DNA of 64,000 nt. Source: Udeniomyces pyricola. Taxonomy: Eukaryota; Basidiomycota; Tremellomycetes; Cystofilobasidiales; Mrakiaceae. This document shows, one piece after another, positions 34,247 to 45,457 of the stretch (its first letter is position 1; every line of letters begins with the position of its first letter). Made by a program: the position numbers and the translations under genes. A model generated the notes under the pieces. That model did not search any database. It saw only the letters and a list, made by a program, of their open reading frames with translations, and was not told where the DNA came from. The stretch lies in assembly GCA_039545295.1 (NCBI GenBank), contig BCIK01000031.1:1-64000 (forward strand). Direction: 5' to 3'.

Positions 34247-35628
34247 TTAGTTCTTGGCCTTCTTGGAGGGCCGAGTGTTGAGCTCGCGGTCGTCCTCGTC
34301 CTCGTCCGAATCATCCTCGTCGTCAAGGTCCGAGTCATCCTCGTCGTCCGCGATGCCAGCAAAGATTTCGACGGCGGAAGGAAGGATATCGTCTCGGATG
34401 ATCATGCCAATGGAGAAGTCGTCTTCGCTGGAGGTGAAGTATTCGAAGAACGATCCAGGCTCGACCTGATCCTCCTCCTCAGCGCTCTCTCCGAAGGAGC
34501 GAGGGAAGAGCTTGCACAGGTTGTGCTTGTCGTCCTTCCAGTCGATAGTAATGGGTTCCGAGTGGGGCTCATCGTCATCGCCATGGGTCTCGTCAGGCCC
34601 GTGGGCATGTCCCTCGTGCGAGACAGGTCGCGTAGTGTGCTTCTTGACGAGAGTTTTGTTGGTGAAGAAGGGGTTCTCCGAGAAGGTCTGAGAAGCAACG
34701 GCAAGCGTAAATACAGGAAACCCAAGGAACGAGATGAAACCAATCAGCCAGAATGGTCTATAGAACGCGACGGAATTGTAGCATGAATCAGGTCATGGAC
34801 GCACAAAGGTGAGCTCAAAGTCACGAATGTCCTTAGAGTAATCAGCACCTCGGGCAATAGAGATGTCGGTCAAGTAGGTGAGGGCGTGTTGATCCTCAGG
34901 GAGCTGGATGAAGATGGAAGCTGAAAGCAAGGCAAAAAAAAAAAACACGACGCAACCCGATTGTCAGCGTTGTCCAGCACGAGCTCCGTCACTCTGACAT
35001 GGATATTTTAGCGCAGACGATCTTCTGAATTCATTGGCAGCATGTTCGGGTGGCGATATCAGGACGCAAGGACTCACTGGAAACCGACTTGAGGAGCACA
35101 GAGTGCCTATGTGATCCGGTAAAAGCAAGAGCATGTCGTCATCAGTTTTGCGGTCAAGGCTCAGCGGATAATTCCACCCTGATCTGGTTTTGCACTAACC
35201 AGAAGCCGGGGATCTTGGCGAATCCCTCCTTCTGCGAAGCAAGAAGCTCGCTGTGGATGCGAGCGGTGGCCTCGGCAATCTTGTTGCGGGCCTCGATGCT
35301 CTCTAAGGAATGCGAGAAATTGAGAGCGAACGCGTTGAGCTTGGGGACTGATGAGACTGCGTGAGAGGATGGAGGAGATGGAGACTGATCGAGAGGCGTG
35401 GACTGACTAGCGTGGAGGGCCATGACTTGCTCATCGTTCTTCTCGAGCCAGGCTGTATGGAGAGACGTTCGGCAGGAAGCGAGTGGCGGGAGCAGGAGAG
35501 AAAGTATGGACGGTATCAGCAAGGCGCGCCATGACAATACGTCTGGTGTAAATCAACCAGGAGTCGAGCGTACCATCAGCCTTGGAGATGCAGGCATCCG
35601 AGGCTCTCTGGGCGGGGGTGTGGACCAT
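34247..35628 (-). CDS. SET/NAP family histone chaperone (Vps75/SET-like)
   Basis: NAP-fold histone chaperones bind H3-H4 or H2A-H2B in the nucleus. The start at 35628 (MVHTPAQRASDACISKAD) joins an exon encoding AWLEKNDEQVMAL. A long dimerisation helix follows, LESIEARNKIAEATARIHSE, leading into LLASQKEGFAKIPGFW, the SET-type signature (compare IAKIPNFW in human SET). Then SIFIQLPEDQHALTYLTDIS, DYSKDIRDFELTF, FSENPFFTNKTLVKKH (the NAP earmuff strand block), ITIDWKDDKHNLCKLFPRSF, PGSFFEYFTSSEDDFSIGMI, IRDDILPSAVEIFAG, and a fully acidic tail of Asp/Glu/Ser ending PSKKAKN, which looks like a nuclear localisation end. A long poly-A (12) occurs in one intron near 34940. The border of the exon around 35400 is uncertain. 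Confidence 0.9.
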
Positions 35629-36029
35629 GATGATGATGATGAAGTGGGGCTGATGGAGAAAGGGATGGGGTGGTGATGGGAGGATTCGTGGTGGTGACGG
35701 AGGGGCGGGGGAAGATGTTGATGGAAATCTCCCACGTTGGCTGTCTTTGGACTTGTCACTTGTCACTTGCTTCCTCTCCGCTAAATTCCAAACTCGACAG
35801 CCAAAGAATGGAAACAAGTCACCCTAAAAATATTACGTCACCAAACCTTTTTTTTCCCATTTCGTTCCCACTTCCCCTTCCATCAATCGTTCGCCCAAGT
35901 CCGATCATCAACCTTCAACGTTCAACGCCGTCGTCATATCATCTATCATCAACGTCCACTCAGGGGTCCAACGGAAACGTCCAACCCTCGCGCACATTCA
36001 TCTCGCTCTATCCAGAATCCTTGTCCGTC
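35629..36029. promoter_or_regulatory. Divergent promoter shared by SET/NAP and CLYBL-type genes
   Basis: A 401-bp bidirectional spacer. Directly before the SET/NAP start is a (TGA)n/ATG-rich microsatellite (35626-35640). C/T-rich tracts precede the plus-strand start. No coding signal. Confidence 0.5.
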
Positions 36030-38025
36030 ATGCCCGTCTGGACACTCCCTCTTCGACACCAACGTCATCAGGCTCTTTCCACTATCCGCCAGACCGGCAT
36101 CCGGCCTTTGCGGTCTCTCCTATATGGTTCGTCGCCTTTATAGTGCCGTCCTTGATCATCCGATGGCGTTCCGTGCATCGTGGCTCGCGTTAGGCTTGAC
36201 TGGAGATCATTTCCCTATCCAAGTGCCCGCTTCTTCGCCAAAGTTCCTCCAGGCATCTCTCAGATCGCCAGCCAATCTCTCGGATACCATCGTGTACGAC
36301 CTCGAGGATTCCGTGCCCCTCTCAGGCAAAGAGGCCGCCCGCTCAGCTCTTGTTGAATTCATCAACGCCAACCCTTCCGCCCGGAGCACTTCACCTCGTC
36401 TCGCTATCCGAATCAATGCTATCAACTCGGGCATCGGCGAGGATGATATCAAGTCCGTATTCAGCGCATGGACCAGCGAGATCGACATCAAGGAAAGGCC
36501 CCTACCCGTCATCGTCGTCCCAAAAGTTCGTCTCAGATCCCCATCTCGGTCCGATCGCTAGCTCGCCGTCCTTCTTATTTCCGAACCTATAACTAATCAT
36601 CTGGTCTCACGTCAGGTCGAGCATCCGAGCGACCTCAGCCGGGTGGCTGATCTTATCATGCAGGCGAGAACAGTGAAGGGAGGTGAGTCATCCTTTGTCT
36701 CTCAGGTCCACAATACAACTTCCTTGCCCTTGACGTATCTTGGATTAGTATTTTCCTTCCGATGATGTTCCTACTGACCTGAGCTTGTGATCTCTTTTTC
36801 AGATGGGCCTGATCCAAAGCTACCTGCCCATCGTGTGCCTCTAATCGCATCAATAGAGAGCGCCGCTTCCCTATACTCGGCCGGAGACATCTGTAGCTGG
36901 AGAGGTCCCGGTGTGAAGCTAAGTGCTGTCATGGTGCGTTTATAGCTCAAGTGGTCATACCTCGCTTCAGCTCAATCAGAGAATAGTAGACTGATCGGTT
37001 GTACTCTCCTGTACACTGTGCAGTTCGCTGCAGAAGATTGTAAGTCTCGCAACTCTTCTGATTCCTGGTGCTTGGCTCTCAAGCTCTTCCTCCTTTACGC
37101 TCGAAACTCACATTTGCGGTCCCTACATGCGATCATTAAGATTGTGCCTCAACAGGAATTGTGCGATCTGCCTCGCGAACAGAGCTGTTATACGCTCGCT
37201 CTCACATCGTCAACTCTGCAAAGGCATTCGGCGTTGCGGCAATCGATATGGTTAGTTGTAGAGAGTTGCTTCATTAAGACTTTCGGTCACATATAACTCA
37301 CAATCACATCGATTTCTTCACTAAATCTATATTTGTATATATAAGGTTTGCGTCGATTACAAAGATCTGGAAGGGGCTCTTAAGGAGGAATGCGAGGAGG
37401 GCAAGTGAGTCACGCAACCTTTTCTCTGCTTCGAGAGATATATCGATCCAAATAGTAACGAGCTAAAGCCTGGGAGAATGCATGTTTTGTTTGCGTTGTA
37501 CAGACGCCTCGGATTTGATGGTAAAGTAAGGTTTACAACAGGACTGTCATTTTATCCCCGACGATTCAGTTGCCATTTCGCTAGCCTTAATCCTGCCTGC
37601 TTCTTCCTCCCACAGCAAGTAGTCCATCCAACTCAGGTCACTGTGGTTCAGGAAGCATTCTCACCCTCGGCAGCAAGTAAGTCACGGTCCAGCAGACCGC
37701 AAGCCTTTTCTTTTTTTTTTGGTCTCACTGAAGACGTAATTCCACTCTTCTGCTTCAACTCCAGGCATTCATCGCGCAGGTTTGATCCTGTCTGGCATGA
37801 AGGCAGCCGAGCTCGAGCGTAAAGGCGCGTTTGGACTCGAGATCGACGGACGGACTGAAATGATTGATGAGCCGATGTGCAAGCAGGTACGCATATAGCT
37901 AAAGTTTCAGGCTTTGGGTCGTCAACCGGACCGTCTTGCTCATCCTTCCCTCTTCCTCTATCCCTTTCATTCACCAGGCACACAAGGTTATCCAAGCAGC
38001 CAAGTTATTGGGAATGGACGTTTAG
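36030..38025 (+). CDS. CLYBL-type citramalyl-CoA lyase / HpcH-HpaI citrate lyase beta-like, mitochondrial
   Basis: Mg-dependent TIM-barrel lyase; the human orthologue CLYBL cleaves citramalyl-CoA in mitochondria and clears itaconate products. The N-terminus (MPVWTLPLRHQRHQALSTIR) is Arg/His-rich without acids, a good targeting peptide. Spliced blocks: RSLLYVPASSPKFLQASL, IVYDLEDSVPLSGKEAAR (metal-binding region), RLAIRINAINSG, VIVVPKVEHPSDL, LIASIESAASLYSA, and VMFAAEDYCASTGIVRSASR then TELLYAR, SAKAFGVAAIDMVCVDYKDL, RLGFDGKQVVHPTQVTVVQE (substrate-side block) and AFSPSA. C-terminal residues are HKVIQAAKLLGMDV. The residues FAAED plus the first base of Tyr come from a 16-nt exon (37024-37039). 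The next 3' splice site is AAG at 37131-37133. Confidence 0.92.
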
Positions 38026-38180
38026 CTGATGTCCTTTTCATGATGTCGATCTATATACAGGTTGTACGATTTATTCACATTATGTATTGCATGAATTTCA
38101 CGACGTGATTACCTTCAATCTGCAGGGTAGGAAAGGCAAGGAAAAGATCTAAGGCCGAAGATGCGGCCGACAACGGTCAT
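38026..38180. terminator. Convergent 3' spacer (CLYBL-type / CTP1)
   Basis: 155 bp between convergent stop codons; too short to hold another gene. The 3' untranslated parts probably overlap. Confidence 0.5.
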
Positions 38181-39914
38181 CTACACCTCCTTTCTTCCGC
38201 CCATGAGCCTGATGGCCTGCTCGTAAACCGAAAAGACTATTCCCCCACTCAACTGAGAAGATATCCCAGGGTACAAACGAGATGAGGGTTTGGTCAGCAC
38301 GTGTCTTGGCAGGGTCGCAAAATTGAGCGGCTTTTGACTTACAGTCAATCTCGCCAATCTCGGAGTCGTTCCCTTCCAGAACCGCAAGACACCCTCCTCA
38401 GTGAAGATACGGTAGCCGCAGTGTATAAAGTTACGATATTCAGTTCTGGCGGTCAGGGATTGCATTCGCGTTTTGATCACACTGTAGAAGGTAAGCAGAT
38501 GATGATTTAGAGGTGGAGTCGTCAGTAGCTAGGCTCAAGTTTGTAACGGCGATAGGTCAAGACATACTCAAAAGGCATAGTAGTGTCTATCAATCAAAAC
38601 GACAATACAGATTTAGCGAGTTAGATCTCGTTTGATGTCAATGGATGAGGCTACGACAGCACCTCAATGACTTACAAACTGTGACAATTCCTGCGATGGC
38701 ACCAATACCAAAGGTCACGCCGCCAGGTAGAGGCTGGCCAGGAGGGCCATTGCCCTGGACGAGCTGCTTGAGGGTAGAGTAAGTAGTAAATCGAACGGCT
38801 GAGTTGGCACCTTGACGCAGCATCTGAAGGACAAAACAAGCAAAGATTAGAGCCTGAATTTATGATAGTGATAATATAACAAGCAAAGAAAACAAGTCCA
38901 TCACAGCGTGACGCACAACAGCCGAAAGTCCCCTGTAAACACCCAATACTCCCTCTTGCTTGATAATCAGACCAGTACCATGGAGTAGGCCCTTGAATTG
39001 AGGGCTGGCTTTGCGAGAGTCTTCGATAAGCTTGGTCCTTCAGGTAGGGAAGAGACGCGTGAAACGACACAACCAATGAGCAACGGCAGTTGAAGACGTA
39101 TCCTTTCATGTGAGAGAGCTCACTTGATGGTCTCAGACGGTGTAACGGCGAATACGGCTTCTGTCATGCCCGCTCCAAGTCCGGCTGATTGGAAGGAAAC
39201 GCAAGATTGTCGTTCAGTCTCGCCGCACAGTTCTGTCTCATACGGACGCGCCGACCCACAATGCCAAACCTACCGAGCAGACTTCTCGGTGCCGTTAGCT
39301 TGCCCTGAATGATTCAAGTCCGGGGAATAGAATTCGTATGAGCCTATTGGATCAGAGCGAATGATTTAGAGACTGGAGGGAACTCACCTTGTCATCCTGA
39401 AGAAGACTCTTGTATTGATCGTAACTCAGGAATCGGACACCCGCCTTGACTGCGTTACCGGCCACGAGTGCTCCACATCCAGCGTAGAGACCACTGAAGC
39501 CCTTAGTGCTGATAGTGTTCTTGAGGATCTGAATGGGTCCTGGGGGCTGATGCAACATCGTGTCGGTCCGGAACAAGAAAGAAAGACGGAAAGATGAGTT
39601 GACGATGCGTCAGGCTGACGTTCATCAATCATCAGCAAGCGACATCGAGCCAAGGATCTGACCTTCTCTCCCTTGACCTGGGAAGCGAATTGAGCCTGAG
39701 TCTTGACGAACTCGGTAGGGTAGGTAGCGATGCCTGGTTGCGAGACGCAAAGGGCGGATCAGTTGAAGTAGGCGGGACGCAAGACCGACCGGGTGTGGAA
39801 TGTTCGGTGGCATGGCCCGAAGAGAGCTCGATGGGTGAGCTGACCTTCGACTGCACCGGCAATGGTACCGGCAGAGAGGGAGGCCCAGAGGGGTTCTTTC
39901 TGTGGAGGAGCCAT
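38181..39914 (-). CDS. CTP1: Mitochondrial citrate/tricarboxylate carrier CTP1
   Basis: Inner-membrane carrier that exchanges mitochondrial citrate for malate and so supplies cytosolic acetyl-CoA. Three tandem carrier repeats each show the Px[DE]xx[KR] signature: YPTEFVKTQAQF, VTPSETIKTKLIED and TMPFDVIKTRMQS. The middle repeats include GLYAGCGALVAGNAVKAGVR, FLSYDQYKSLL, SLLAGLGAGMTEAVFAVTPS (typical of Ctp1) and GVYRGLSAVMLRQGANSAVR. It ends GIVFSVYEQAIRLMGGRKEV at 38181. The third signature is encoded by a 19-nt exon (38586-38568), Y-T-T-M-P-F plus part of Asp. The start ATG is 39914 (MAPPQKEPLWASLSAGT). Confidence 0.95.
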
Positions 39915-40580
39915 GGGAGGAGATGGAGATCCGGACGAAGGGAGTCAAAAAAGGGGGGGGGGGGGGGGTACGGGAGTCACTAGTCACTAGTCACCACTGT
40001 TCGACGAGCGAGGTTATTGAGATATCACGTTATCAGCCAGTCTTTAAATCACAGTTGATTAGTAGACGGACGTCGCCAGTCACTAGTCAGTCACTCTTAG
40101 ATATTAGATATCAGCTGATTCTCATCGGCTCATACTAATATGACTGTGACTAACGTCCAAGTACAAAGTACAGAGTGCACAGAACAAATCATCATGGGTG
40201 ATCATCCTCATTTGAGTATCAAAAATCATTTCAAACTGATGAAGCAATATTGATTCTTGATTGATCAGTATACTCGATCAAGCACCCCCGGCCCGTCGAC
40301 ATACGCACCTGCACAACATAGCACAGACAACATGATATTCCCGTACTTGTTCTAGTACGACCATACTCCATTCCGTTCACACAAACACCATCATGACTCG
40401 TCCCATTGATCGCCATGGTTTCCCGATCGCTCAATCGACAGTTCGAAACCACACCCTGCAATCATCATCCATCGGTGCTAGCTACTCTTCATCCGGAGAC
40501 TATCCGACATAAAACGAACCGCATTCACGTTTCCTTGCTATCCAGCACACATCTTCCGTCCCAAAGAACCACCGACCTCT
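39915..40580. other. Spacer: CTP1 promoter and ENT3 3' flank, with long G run
   Basis: About 670 bp. A run of roughly 14 G follows A6 at 39949-39968, about 35 bp upstream of the CTP1 start. Just beyond lie several overlapping copies of CACTAGTCA (39976-39993 and 40077-40092). No coding signal was found. Confidence 0.5.
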
Positions 40581-43071
40581 CTACAGCAACAAATCGTCAA
40601 ATGTGTTCGACCCGGCAGGCTTTGAGGGAGGAACAGAGCTGTTGCTGCTCGTTCCAAACGATCCACCGGTTCCACTGCCCCATAGGTTCGCCTGTGTCTT
40701 CTCCCGCTCCATATCGGCCATGGATCTCTTTCCAGCGGCCCCACCTGCTCCCGAAGTTCCCACTGCTGGCTTGGATCCAAAGGAACCGAGAGATGAGCTC
40801 CAAAGGTCGTCGAATCCGCCCATGCCTCCACCACTTGCCGCCTTTGGCTTAGTTGACGCAAGGGACGATATCGACGCTGGTGCCGCAGAAGAAGGCTGAG
40901 TGTAAGAAGGCATCGAGGAATAATTGGGCTTGTAGGCTTGGGGGGGAGCTACAGCCACTGGAGGGGGGGCGTATGAATTGTACTGAGGAGGCTGAGAGGC
41001 AACTGAGGGAGCGGATGGAGCCGAAGCAGGCGCCGCATCGAAAAAGTCGAAAAGATCACTAGCTTTGGATGCAGGAGCAGCAGCTGCCGGAGCAGACGGT
41101 TGGATGGGGGCAGAAGGGGCTTGCTGGAAGTCATCAAAGTCGTCGTCGTCAGTGGCGGCAACCGCAGCAGAGCCCTGAGTTTGAGCTGTTTTAGGCCGGA
41201 GAAAGGATCGGTTAGTCAGATTCGCTGTCAATACACAAGAGCACCTAATGTGAACATGACTGACCTTGAATGTGAGAAGCCGAGACAAGGTCGTCATCTC
41301 CGAAGTCAAACAGGTCGACAGCCTTGGGAGGAGGAGCCTGCGCTTTCTTTTGCTCCTCCCTGCCTTTGGCGACCACGCTCTGACCGGATCCAGTCCTCGC
41401 GGGAGTCGCTCTTGAGCTTATGGATGAGCGGGCAGCAGCAGCCGCACCGGCTCGTGCCGAAGGGGTGGGAATGGTGCGGTCCTCGTCGTCTCCAGCGTCG
41501 TATTCGTCAAAAGACGCGGGTCGAGGCGTACTGTCGCGGAAGGATGAACCGCCACTACCACTACCGCCTCCTCCATTCCTGCCATAGCTGGAGCCTAGTA
41601 TAGAGCCGTGAACCGCACGATCAGTGATCCGATCACAGTCACGCGAGCGGCGGACAATTCCTAGGAAAAGAAATAATAATATTAAACATACCTCCATCAT
41701 AGCCACCTCCNCCCCCTCCACCCAGGCTATCGCTGCCAAAGCCGCCGTAACGGCTTCCTCCACTGGAGAAGCTAGGACCCCCGGGATTGTTTTCGATACC
41801 GACGTACTTCTTCTGGTTCTGTTTGGCCTTGCGTCGCTCGGTCCGGATTTTCTCGACATCCGAGAGGAGCTCACCGATCTCCTTTGCCCGATTACGAACT
41901 AACGGAGGATTAAATGAGACGACTCTCAATCAGTGTGGTGGTAACAAAGACAAGCCAAACCACAGCACTCTTATGAGTGTAGATGCTGGGAACCAACCGT
42001 TGAGACCCTGATCCTTGCCCTTCTCGTCGATGTAGTGAAAGTTGCGAAGCATCTTGATAGTCGAGACGTGAGATCGAGCGTCATCAACAACTCGCTCAGA
42101 TCCATTCTTGACAAGGTACTCAAGGAGTTGAAGTGCCTGGTGTGAAGGGCGGGGAGAGTGTGAGCCTAGCGCGTCGAAGAGGTGAATAGTAAATCACCAT
42201 CCCACGGGACAAAGAAACGGCATACCTTGTAGATTTGTCGCCACTCTCTAGCCTCCTTCTCCATGAACCTCTTGTAGATGGTAGGCATGATCTCGTTGAA
42301 TTGTTGACTGTGGCAGAGCATCGAAAGAATGATAGTGTGAGAAGCGCTGCGGAACGGTCAAGGCAACCGGCGATGCTGGGACATACAAGTTAAAGGTGCT
42401 GCAGACAACGAGAGATTGAATATTTGTGTCAGTATTCAAAGTAAGGGATAACAGGATTGGGAGCGCATAGTGGACTTACCCGGCAGCAATCTCCTGCATG
42501 AGGGACGAGGAAGCTCCCCTGTCAACACAAACGAGAGGTAGAGAGAGAGATGGCGAGCTCGGATCAGCCTCAGCTCCGAGCGGGGTCGAGCGGAGCCAAG
42601 CCATTGTGTCCCACTAGGTGAGGCGTGAGTGAATGGGGTCCGAGTCCTCTTGAGACCAGGAGAAATCTAAGGGGATGTTGTGAAACGGACTGAAGACAGA
42701 TGGCAGAGCCATGGTAGAGTGACAGGTTAGAGAGCTCACCAAGCATCATCGTTGGTTGCCTCGAGAACCTTTGCCTCGGTCTCGGAGACATTGAGTACCA
42801 TGTTCTTGGCTTGGGCATAGTACGATTTGAGGTCGTACATCTGAGTGAGGAAGACATGTGTTTAGGCGGGAGGAGAAGACTCTGGTGAGCGAACGTTGGT
42901 TCGGGAGGGACCGTACGTCGGGTGGAAGGGGCGAGTACTGTATTATACTGACGGTGACCTGGGAGAGCTGATCGCCCAAAGCCTGAGAGGGAAATGAGAT
43001 GGTATGTGAGCTGAGGGATTCGATGAGTGAGATTAGAGTGAAAATATCAGACTGACAGCTAGTTTATCCAT
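40581..43071 (-). CDS. ENT3: Epsin-like clathrin adaptor ENT3 (epsinR type)
   Basis: ENTH-domain adaptor that links clathrin, AP-1/GGA ears and SNAREs at the trans-Golgi/endosome. The ENTH domain assembles from small exons: MDKLA (43071-43057), ALGDQLSQVT, MYDLKSYYAQAKNMVLNVSE, TEAKVLEATNDDAWG, ASSSLMQEIAAG, a 12-nt exon (42398-42387), then FNEIMPTIYKRFMEKEAREW, RQIYKALQLLEYLVKNGSER, HVSTIKMLRNFHYIDEKGKD, QGLNVRNRAKEIGELL and a basic helix. The remainder is Gly/Ser/Ala/Pro-rich and disordered with adaptor-binding words: VDLFDFGDDDL, DDFDDFQQAP (gamma-ear type), SDLFDFFD (clathrin/AP) and a final FDDLLL. One N lies in the Gly-rich repeat (41711), so residue count there is uncertain. Stop at 40581. 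Confidence 0.92.
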
Positions 43072-43892
43072 GATGATGACGATGGGGAAGGGGACTGGAT
43101 GGACGAAGTGATGGCGGGGGGGATACGGCGGGCGTGAATGTGATGATGGATGGAACCAGCGTGAAGGCTGTCGGCCTGAACTAGGAAACTCCATCATCCC
43201 TCACGTACGACGTCCCTCGACACCTCACCCGGCCATAGCTCCCAATATGACAGTGTAAAATCCCTCACTAAAAAGTAGTCTTTCCCTAACTGGGAGCCAC
43301 TTGCTGAAACTCGGTCAGTCCTGCACTTGAATAACTCTGAAGCTAGGAGGTCGAACATATAAATGCCTTCAGTTTTGACGTACGATATCTGACGATATCG
43401 CGCACGATCTCTCAATGTAGGGCTGACGCACAGCCGCGCACAGCCGTGCACCAGGTGAATCCTGGTTTCCGCGTCTCTCCTACAAAAGAGATGAGATAAC
43501 TAAACAAAATCCGTGGTATATCCATGTTATGCAGACTTTGAACGAGCTATATAGAAGCGTGAAATTTTCTTGGTTCTACAGGTAAGCTCATGATCAAAAA
43601 TATCATGGGGAACCCATGCGGACCGTATGGCCACTAGTCACGAGCGATAATTCAGTCCGGATGCATGCTGAGATCATTTGAGATCGATGCATGGTCGTCT
43701 GCACGGGGAAGTGATGTTATAAACTACACACGGCTCAATTCCCACCAAACACATTCGATCATCAACTTGTTCAACTTATACATAGCCATATTCAACACCT
43801 CTGATCTCATATATACATCATCAACTACCTATCCTCATACCTCTGCATAGATCCACCCATTCCATCCCATCACCCGCCACATCATCCATCCC
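43072..43892. promoter_or_regulatory. Divergent promoter region between ENT3 and SPF27
   Basis: About 820 bp between divergent starts. Direct GCACAGCCG repeat at 43429-43447. The final 150 bp before the SPF27 ATG are rich in CATCA/CCATC words. No conserved coding frame. Confidence 0.45.
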
Positions 43893-45111
43893 ATGTCTAC
43901 CCACCCTCAACTCAGCCTCATCGACTCCCTTCCTTACATCGATCGTCATCTTGAAGACGTGCCTGGTGAGAGACAAATCATCCCCCCTCCCTTGCTTTCC
44001 CTACATCAGCCTCACACTCACCTGCCTCACCATCTCCACCCAACCCTTCATCCAGGTCTCCGAGAACAGGCTCAAGCCCTCATCGATCAAGAACTTGCCT
44101 CTTCGCCGGCGCCATCAGCAGATGCCCATCCCAGGATGGCCCCTGGCCAAGAACGAGAGCTCTACGCTGTACGCCGTTGCATTCCCCCTGCACGCGACCC
44201 GCTCAACTCAGACACCATGCTCACACTGTGACCTTTGACCTCTCACGGATAATAGCACGCTCCCCTCTTTTCTGCGTACATAGCAGGGCGCACAGACGGT
44301 CCGGTACATGTTTCCCCTTCACATCTGCGTCATTCTTCCTCAAAAGACGCGACCTTACACGGGTCTGCCTCCTCTTCCCCCCCCCCTTTGTCTAGCTTGC
44401 GGCCCTCGACTCGGAGAGATATCAACTACCAGGACCCGTGTCCGATGAAAGTGTAGACGAGTGGAGGTCGGCCGTCGAGAACGCCTACGTTCAGCTTGAG
44501 CATATCAACACTCGGTACGTGTCAACGCAATCTTTCAACCGACGCGTGTCAGTCATGCTTTAGCCTGCTACGGTCGCTAACTAATTTATTTGCGTCCATG
44601 TCCATGGACTCTTTGCAGAAACACCAATCTTTCCCTATTATCGTCGTACGGACCCAATGCTCATTTGATCCACAACAACCTTCTCGACGCCGACGCCAAG
44701 CAGCTTGAGGCAGAACTCGAAGAGCTCAAGGCGCAGGTCGTTGGTGTCAATCGACAGCGAAGGAATATGCAGGTTGGTCCTTGTACTGAGTCATCTTCAA
44801 AGCAGCAAGTCATGACATTGGTAACTGATTTTGAATTCAACCGTCCATCGTTCTCTTGCTCTCAGGTCGATGTTGAGGTTGTCTTGCAACGACTCGAGAG
44901 CCAATGGACCCAGCTGATTTCGTCGACGCTTCAGACTGAGTTGGCTAACGCGGCGTTGGAGTCGGAAGTCGAGGTGAGTTTCTTTCAAGTCTTTTCTTAT
45001 AGAGGCGACGGATTGAGCAGAACTGTAGGGCTGACCAGGGATGATGGATGTCGTTGTTGGATGCAGGGTCTGCGGAAGCGGGAGAAGGAGCTGGGAATGG
45101 ACAAGGAATGA
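43893..45111 (+). CDS. Pre-mRNA-splicing factor SPF27 (BCAS2/Cwf7)
   Basis: Small coiled-coil subunit of the NineTeen/Prp19 complex that activates the spliceosome. Start MSTHPQLSLIDSLPYIDRHL then EDVPG; the next exon supplies LREQAQALIDQELASS; then ALDSERYQLPGPV, DEWRSAVENAYVQLEHINTR, and NTNLSLLSSYGPNAHLIHNN, the family's core (compare NLELLQKYG.NAW..HN in human BCAS2). The C-terminal half is coiled coil: DAKQLEAELEELKAQVVGVN, RQRRNMQ, QRLESQWTQLISSTLQTELA and LRKREKELGMDKE. The length (about 200 residues) fits the family. Five introns with consistent phase were followed. Confidence 0.9.
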
Positions 45112-45457
45112 ATTGGCCAAGTAAGGACGATAGATGGCGATGAACGATGATCGTTGATTCGCGTGGTGCATGTACCTAATGAATCTATGCAAATGTACGG
45201 ATGTTGTCAAGATCGGACATAAGAGATGTAGAATAGCAAGGGAATTGGAGTTGAGACGTTGGAAATAATGATGGGTGCATGCATGAGGTCCGGATATATA
45301 TTTGGCGACTGCTACAGGTTACCGCTGACATGGCCTGTACCAGGTGGTGACCGGTGACCGGTGAACATATCTCGACCGTGATCTATCAGTATACACCCAT
45401 ACCCATACCCATACCCATACCCATCCTTCATCCAACCCTCACCCTACGCCTCGCGTC
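45112..45457. promoter_or_regulatory. HEM3 upstream region
   Basis: A 346-bp spacer between plus-strand genes. It contains a GGTGACCGGTGACCGGTGA run (45344-45363) and the ACCCAT repeat listed separately. Confidence 0.5.
45395..45424. repeat. (ACCCAT)5 microsatellite before HEM3
   Basis: Five perfect 6-bp units of ACCCAT ending 33 bp upstream of the HEM3 start codon. Confidence 0.95.

Noticed and set aside
35431..35817. 128-codon minus-strand frame overlapping the SET/NAP start
   Set aside because: It is exon 1 of SET/NAP read through its first intron and 5'UTR; the real first exon is 35628 to about 35574.
40571..41062. Plus-strand open frames over the ENT3 C-terminal region
   Set aside because: They are antisense shadows of the low-complexity Ala/Ser/Pro tail.
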